From Volvariella volvacea V23 (Eukaryota; Basidiomycota; Agaricomycetes; Agaricales; Pluteaceae), in the NCBI GenBank assembly GCA_000349905.1, contig KB722741.1, positions 121,329 to 185,328 on the forward strand: a stretch of 64,000 bases of DNA. The letters run 5' to 3'. This document shows positions 58,873 to 64,000 of the stretch, in pieces. The first letter of the stretch is position 1. Every line of letters starts with the position of its first letter. The position numbers were made by a program, and so were the translations under genes. Under the pieces are notes generated by a model. That model did no database searches and was not told the origin of the DNA. It saw only the letters and a program-made list of their open reading frames with translations.

Positions 58873-60612
58873 TTACTCCTCGCTTCCTTCATCTTCACTC
58901 GTCTCACTTTCATCCTTCTTTTTGCCGCGCCTCGTACCAGCCTTGCTTTTACCTTTAGCTGCACCTTTCTTAGACGCTTTCTTTGCCTTTGTTGCGACCA
59001 AATCCAATGGCCGACCAACACTATTCACAACCGCTCTCATTTCCTTCTCGAGTTCCGCAATGTCAGGCGATCCGCCTAATGACAGCTTGTGCAAAATCTC
59101 GATTTCTTTCTTTCGAACTATTTCTTGGTTATCGTGAATCGGCGTTTCGAGGATAAGTGGAATATTCTGAGTGCGGGGATCAGTGAGGATATGTGAAAAT
59201 GCTTGAAGTGTGAGGTGTCCCCTGCGGTATGAATTAGAAATGATAGAGTATTCGCTGATGAGACGCACAATCCGACGTTCGTATGAAGGTCTCGTTTTGA
59301 GTTCAATTCGGCACGGGAGTCGTTCAGATGAAGGCCACGTAAATATTGGATGCCGATCACCTCTTCAAATTCTTTCACTGAGTTGAGTGGCACACTCGTG
59401 AGCATAAAATGGACAATTCATAACCTGAAACATACTAGTTGCACTAGAAACTATGTTCAAAGCTCATCAAACAGAAAGGACTGAATCACTTACTTCCAGG
59501 TGTCTTTTGTTCTGATGTCGTATCCCTGGTAAAGCAAGAGTTATGAAGAAGGGTTGAGTATACTTCGAAACCCAAAGTGTCTAAGCCCTTACAGCAGAAA
59601 ATACGTGGCCTTCGGCATGCTTTATGAGTAGACTCTCACGACAGGGGTAGCTTCTTACATGTGTCCAGGCAAACACCCACTCGAGACTTGTCTTGAACTT
59701 TCTCGATGATCATCGCGATTTCCGAAAACTTCGCACCGACTATATTGGTTTCACCTGACTTGTAGGGCACGGTCGGGATAAGGAGAAGTTACCGGGTAGA
59801 AAACTCACCATGGTTTCTATCACTATCGTAACACCAGGGCACTCCTCATGGGCACGGTTTATGGATTCCGCTACGTAATTCAGGGAGTCTTCAATAGAAC
59901 CTGCTCCAACTGTTGAACCCGGGCTGCGGTAGTGTGAGAAATGTAATGAAGCGAGGAACGGTCAGTCATACTGGAAGTTGTATAGTTTAAGCCCTAGCTG
60001 CTTGCAGCGTTTAATTTCATCAATGAAGCATTCATAAGATTTCTCCCGCTTTGCCCTTGGAGAGTTAAGTTTGACAGTCTGGGAAAATAAAGACAAAACG
60101 CACGAATCGGGATTTGCAAGGTTTATGAGGTAGTTCCCGTGTGGCAAGACGACGTCGGGGGAGTAACCATGTTCCGCTAAACGCGATTTGAAAGCGCTGA
60201 TGGATGTCTCAGTTAGTGGCTTGGACGTCCACCGGCGCTGTGACTTGAGAAATAGAGCAAATGCATTTGCGCTGTCCGCATTCTTAATCGACGAGGTGTT
60301 CCACCACAAACGTGTAATGACGTACCCTATTGACGCAGCGGATGTAATCGCATTCTCCACACCACCTGCAGCAGATTCATGTGCCCCAACCTTCCATGGT
60401 GTATTCACGCGTTCTGGAAACACTACATCAGGCTGTTGAGACTGAGATATAGCCTTAGTCCGGGTACGCTTCTTGGAGTGGTCGTCAGAATCTGACGAGT
60501 CTAAAATATTAATTGCGGTGTGGTTTCAGTAATCTCTGTCATACATACCATTCCCCTTGTCCCTGACACGTTTTCTTGTAGAACTTTGGCTTGCCTGGCG
60601 TGTCTTTGCCAT
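58873..60612 (-). CDS. APN1: AP endonuclease 1 / endonuclease IV (Apn1)
   Basis: Ten exons close exactly to 409 residues: 60612-60549, 60500-60326, 60271-60104, 60055-59972, 59923-59809, 59758-59659, 59609-59593, 59525-59494, 59394-59269, 59221-58873. One exon is only 17 nt and restores 'DTCHVFSAGYDI'. The enzyme cuts DNA at abasic sites and removes blocked 3' ends in base excision repair. The trinuclear zinc ligands of the TIM-barrel family are visible: His in 'LPHGNYLINL', Glu in 'IVIETMSG', Asp and His in 'LDTCHVF', His in 'GLHLNDS', the D-x-H pair in 'KRDLHTNVG', and Glu in 'IPLILETP'. The N-terminus and C-terminus are basic ('KKRTRTK'; 'KKASKKGAAKGKSKAGTRRG'), fitting nuclear targeting as in yeast Apn1. 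The C-terminus ends in a Glu/Ser-rich tail. No stop or shift interrupts the frame. Confidence 0.92.
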
Positions 60613-60782
60613 TACAAGCAGAGGCTTAGGATAGCGACGCGTGCAGGTTTTCAGAGAGTGCAGTGGCACATGCATGTTTTGAGTTGTTTGCGCGGACACC
60701 GCCATACCACAGGCCACAGCCGCGGTCAAGTCTTGACGGAGTCTTTAACTTGGGCACTGATAACGCAGCCTCGATCTATCGA

Positions 60783-61957
60783 CTAACTCACTAATGGAAC
60801 TCCTCTGATAGTCTCCTCGATTGCATCTCCCAAGCCAGCAGTCGTGTCATTGCCGTGCATGTCAATAGGTCTGGTTCTCCCCTCCCGCGCTGCTTTGGCC
60901 TTCTTTAGTACATTTTCTATTGCAAGCATCACAGCCCCTGCAACATCCTTCTCTTCAAGGTGTTCTAGCATCATTTGGCCTGCCCATATCATACTAATGG
61001 GATCTGCTACTCCCTTTGCCGCAATATCAGGAACAGTGCCGTGTACAGGTTCGAAACGACTAGGCATCCACTCTTTGCTTATATCGTTTCGCTTGGACTC
61101 CGGATTCCAATTTGCTGAAGGCACGATGCAGATAGTCCCGGTACATGCTGGTCTGAGATTGGAGGGTATATTGCCGAATAGGTTTGAGCCGATGACCACA
61201 TCAAAAATATGCAGGCATTGGACGAAATGTGCTCGGAGAATATCAATACGGTATTTCTCCACTTTGATGTCTGGATAATCTTTTGCAATGGCTTCTACCC
61301 GCTCATCCCAATATGGCATCGTAATGAATGTGTCATCAATTTCTTCGCAGATCGGCTGCGGGCAAGTTCGAATGCGTAGCGAATTACTCGATCCACTCCC
61401 CTCCGCGTAAACACCGTATTCTATATAACAGTCTCCCTTTCTGTGCCTTTAAAAATCCTTCATCTAGTCAAGCTATGCTTCCCTTCCGTATTCTCCTCCA
61501 TCGTTAGGATTTCCCTTAGTTGGCGAGTGGTGAGGTGACGCCAGGCATGAATCGACACGGCCTCAGATTGGTGTATTGATCGAATACTCGCCAAAAGAGC
61601 AGTAAGCTACCCCACAATGAAATATGATCGGAGAGTCTTGCTGGATCACCCGCTGCGACACCGCCTTTGTGAGCCTAGTGAATCCTAAGCAATCTAAACG
61701 CACTCACCTGCACCAAAACAGATTGTATTGCATTGCTGTGACGTTGTGTTCTGCTCATCTGGGAGCATCCTCCCGTGCTCGGGATAGTAAACGCAAGATG
61801 CCCAGGGGTAATGCCGAAACTCCAAGGTGAAAGTAAATCTCGAAGCAGCTGCCTCCAAGCATCGGAGGGCAGAAGGCATTACCTCTAATCCAATACCATC
61901 ACCCGGAAGCACTGCGATGATGTATGGACGTGGGGTGTTGATTGGAGTAAGAAATCA
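60783..61957 (-). pseudogene. Tartrate/D-malate dehydrogenase (TtuC-like) pseudogene
   Basis: The N-terminal part (about 61957-61694) reads 'IIAVLPGDGIGLEVMPSALR' and 'HGRMLPDE', the start of the isocitrate/isopropylmalate dehydrogenase-like fold. A second exon has 'DHISLWGS', 'FDQYTNLRP' and 'PGVTSPLAN' (about 61530-61640). The middle is damaged: 'TRRGVDRVIRYAFELARSRS' is preceded by an in-frame stop (near 61430), and the frame shifts before 'MPYWDERV'. The C-terminal piece (61319-60783) is open to a natural stop. There the two metal-binding aspartates of 'GDILSD' are both Asn ('GNIPSN'). No start ATG is present in frame upstream of the glycine-rich loop. This NAD-dependent enzyme family oxidises tartrate or D-malate. 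It is 170 bp upstream of APN1, same strand. Confidence 0.8.
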
Positions 61958-62834
61958 CGGGAGTAACCGCTCCCCAGCATTGGTGTGAATTATATAGATC
62001 GTGTGTAAAACGGCTACTTCCCGGTGTTGGGGTCATGACTGACGTTCTCTCTAAGTTCATTCCCCAAATTACATCACTACGCTATACGATTAGCATTAAT
62101 GTTATGAAGGTTTGCTAATTCATTTCTTTCTCTAGTCGTCGAGCATTTGACCAATTCCTTGCGTTATGATATCAAGCAGGTCAAACTCCAATCGTGGCAA
62201 TTTGATATGCACAATTTGCCTCTGATCGTTTCACCATTACTTGGTGCGCTGCCCACAACGAGGTTCATTATTTCCCCCGTTTCACGGGTTTTACTCTGTG
62301 TTGACTCATACGTAAACTCCGCCGTTGTGTGCTGACAGGAACACGGCATTAGACACTTTAATTATATTCTCTCCGCTGCGCTCTTAATTACCAGCCTGTG
62401 CTAGTGCTCACGAACTCCGTGTTCAGTTATGCTTAACACTCTCATCACGCATTGTTTGATTGACGAGATACTTAAGCAAGAATGCTTAGCCAAAGATCTG
62501 CCCGAACTCCAATGTGTCACGATGAGGTGAGCCTTACCGTGCTTCCGAACTCAGCGAAGCACCCTTGATTTTTTGCCCGCTGACCCTACATAGGATGGAC
62601 CTACAAGGGTTTGCCAGCTTCGCTTTTTGACTACCTCTTTATAGCACTTCAACACAGCATCACATCGTCGTTCCCGTGCTCTAGTGTCCTGGTAAGTGCC
62701 TAAACCTCTCTATATCCTCTCTATATAACAGACAATCGCACACAGCAGCTCACAGCCCACTTCTCTCCAGCTCGTTAAATTATCCACCATTGCGCGAGTT
62801 TTTGCATCACTCGCCAGTCTTTTAACCCACCAGA
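61958..62834. other. Intergenic, upstream of the F-box gene
   Basis: No gene is supported. 'CTATATCC...CTATATAAC' repeats at about 62710-62730 include a possible TATA box roughly 110 nt before the next start. Confidence 0.4.
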
Positions 62835-64000
62835 ATGTCATTTCCCAACGGGATCGCCGCCACCTTCGAAGACACAGACGGACTGATATATACTAGCCCA
62901 TTAACATATGACCGCGTCAACGGTGGACGCCACATTCAATCCAAGTTCCCCATTTTCCAACTCCCAATCGAACTCTTTGGCTGTTTCTTCCCATACCTCG
63001 ACAACAAGGACCTTGCGGCGCTAGCGTTGGTGGATCGGGACTGCCGCCAATGGGCTCGGTCGATGCAATTTGCAAACGTTACGTTAGACTATGGCCCGAA
63101 ATCGTCCGAGATTTTTTGGCAACTCAAGGTGGAGACGGACGAACAAAGAAAATTTCATTCGTCCAGTCAAATCGACAGCGTACCCCCTGTCACTATCAGC
63201 TCTTGCATCCGCAGATTGATCGTTTTGGGACCTCCTGCCATCATCACAAAGCCATATCCCCGCGAACGACTCCTATGCCCTGACACAGCTTTTGAGGCTT
63301 TGTTCCCTTGCGAAGACGCTGAATGCCGGGAGCGTAGCTACTTCCGATTGCTGGGCCGTATCGTTAGACAGTTGCCGAACCTCCAGGTGTTGGACTGGAA
63401 TTGCAGCATGGTGATGGAGAAGGGTGTGCTCAATGATGTCCTCCGCTCCAATATTCGGCACCTGAGGCTTAACAACATCCGAGCTGGGGAGGACGACGCA
63501 GAGGTTCCAGGACTCGTGTATACTTGTCCTCGGTCTCATCTGAATTCTCAAAACGATGGATGTGGGGACGAGACAGAGGAAGTTTCATTGGAGGATGGGA
63601 GTTTGCCGCTAGAGAGCCTTGTTGCTGGTGTGAGCTGGCCGATTTGCGGGTCCACCGCAGTCGGAGATATTGGTCCGTTCCTGAGCGAGCTTATCAGGGT
63701 CTCAGCGCCTACCCTAAAGAACCTGGCCCTCAGAGACTGGTCTCCCAGCGCACTTGCGAGTGGCCGCGTTTACGAGCTTGCCGGAGACTTACAATGCCTC
63801 CAACGACTTCGCAATGTGGTACTGGACGAAATATGCGTCAAGCCACTTGATAGACTCCTCGGTCCACGGACCAGTGTTACGTCCCTTACTGTTGATAGCC
63901 TCGCCGAACATTCCCGAAGATATCTCGTCGACCGCGGCGCTATTCCTTCTTTGGAGCATTTGCACTGGATCTACGCCGAAGACTCGTTCCCCGATATGAT
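62835..64000 (+). CDS. F-box protein, 5' part (runs off the window)
   Basis: An uninterrupted frame of at least 388 codons begins at ATG 62835 and is still open at the right edge. Residues about 38-75 form an F-box ('LPIELFGCFFPYL', 'LAALALVDRDCRQWAR'). Leu-rich segments follow ('LPNLQVLDWN', 'IRHLRLNNIR', 'LKNLALRDWS', 'SLEHLHWIY'), consistent with irregular LRR-like substrate-binding repeats common in Agaricomycete F-box proteins. It is single-exon so far and is not close in sequence to the F-box paralogues at 10-15 kb. The C-terminus is outside the window. Confidence 0.8.
   Translation, partial: MSFPNGIAATFEDTDGLIYTSPLTYDRVNGGRHIQSKFPIFQLPIELFGCFFPYLDNKDLAALALVDRDCRQWARSMQFANVTLDYGPKSSEIFWQLKVETDEQRKFHSSSQIDSVPPVTISSCIRRLIVLGPPAIITKPYPRERLLCPDTAFEALFPCEDAECRERSYFRLLGRIVRQLPNLQVLDWNCSMVMEKGVLNDVLRSNIRHLRLNNIRAGEDDAEVPGLVYTCPRSHLNSQNDGCGDETEEVSLEDGSLPLESLVAGVSWPICGSTAVGDIGPFLSELIRVSAPTLKNLALRDWSPSALASGRVYELAGDLQCLQRLRNVVLDEICVKPLDRLLGPRTSVTSLTVDSLAEHSRRYLVDRGAIPSLEHLHWIYAEDSFPDM

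Noticed and set aside
59580..59670. APN1 as a pseudogene because the phase failed near 'LDTCH'.
   Set aside because: An acceptor 15 nt further on (GCCGAAG before GCCACG) restores a 17-nt exon, the expected CHVFSAGYDI motif and the phase.
1..64000. CRISPR arrays, bacterial-style operons or biosynthetic cluster core genes (PKS, NRPS, terpene synthase).
   Set aside because: Looked for on both strands and not seen; the window is eukaryotic and contains only one secreted oxidoreductase without other pathway genes.

Overview
The window is nuclear DNA from a filamentous basidiomycete, most likely an Agaricomycete. The genes carry many GT-AG introns of about 45-60 nt. Gene content fits that group: F-box paralogues, an aryl-alcohol-oxidase-like GMC oxidoreductase, a Laetiporus-lectin-like pore-forming module, and a lineage-expanded multi-pass membrane family. 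I saw no bacterial operons, rRNA, tRNA or CRISPR. One 100-N assembly gap lies at 25316-25415.

Layout. Positions 1-2.5 kb hold decayed DNA: the end of a hAT-type transposase and a broken F-box gene. Positions 2.6-10 kb hold one very large gene of 14 exons, about 2,216 residues. It has a novel N-terminal region, beta-rich repeats, a long coiled coil and an Ala-rich helical stretch. A Pro-rich linker leads to a C-terminal beta-trefoil lectin plus aerolysin-like module. Positions 10.5-15.6 kb hold two related F-box genes (one dead, one intact) flanking the first member of a membrane-protein family. Positions 16.5-18.8 kb hold an intact GMC oxidoreductase.

Positions 12.6-33.8 kb hold a head-to-tail array of nine copies of that membrane family, all on the + strand. 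Each intact copy has two exons: a signal-peptide exon and a multi-TM exon. Copies A, C, D and E look intact (456-461 residues). Copies B, F, G, H and the relic I are broken by frameshifts, nonsense codons, an internal deletion or erosion. Most copies keep a TATA-like box 43-53 nt before the ATG, and short palindromic repeats recur between them.

From 34 kb the content changes to ordinary single-copy genes: a SWIM plus RING ubiquitin-ligase-like protein, a low-complexity acidic protein, a BTB protein, an atypical Rho GTPase and a bHLH transcription factor. A gene-poor stretch (48.3-58.8 kb) follows. Then come an intact endonuclease IV (Apn1), a tartrate/D-malate dehydrogenase pseudogene, and the 5' part of an F-box gene running off the right edge.

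Exon structures were built by hand from splice consensus and reading phase. For the large protein, GMC, Apn1, Rho, BTB, bHLH and the intact family copies, all phases close to an uninterrupted frame. That is good but not experimental evidence.
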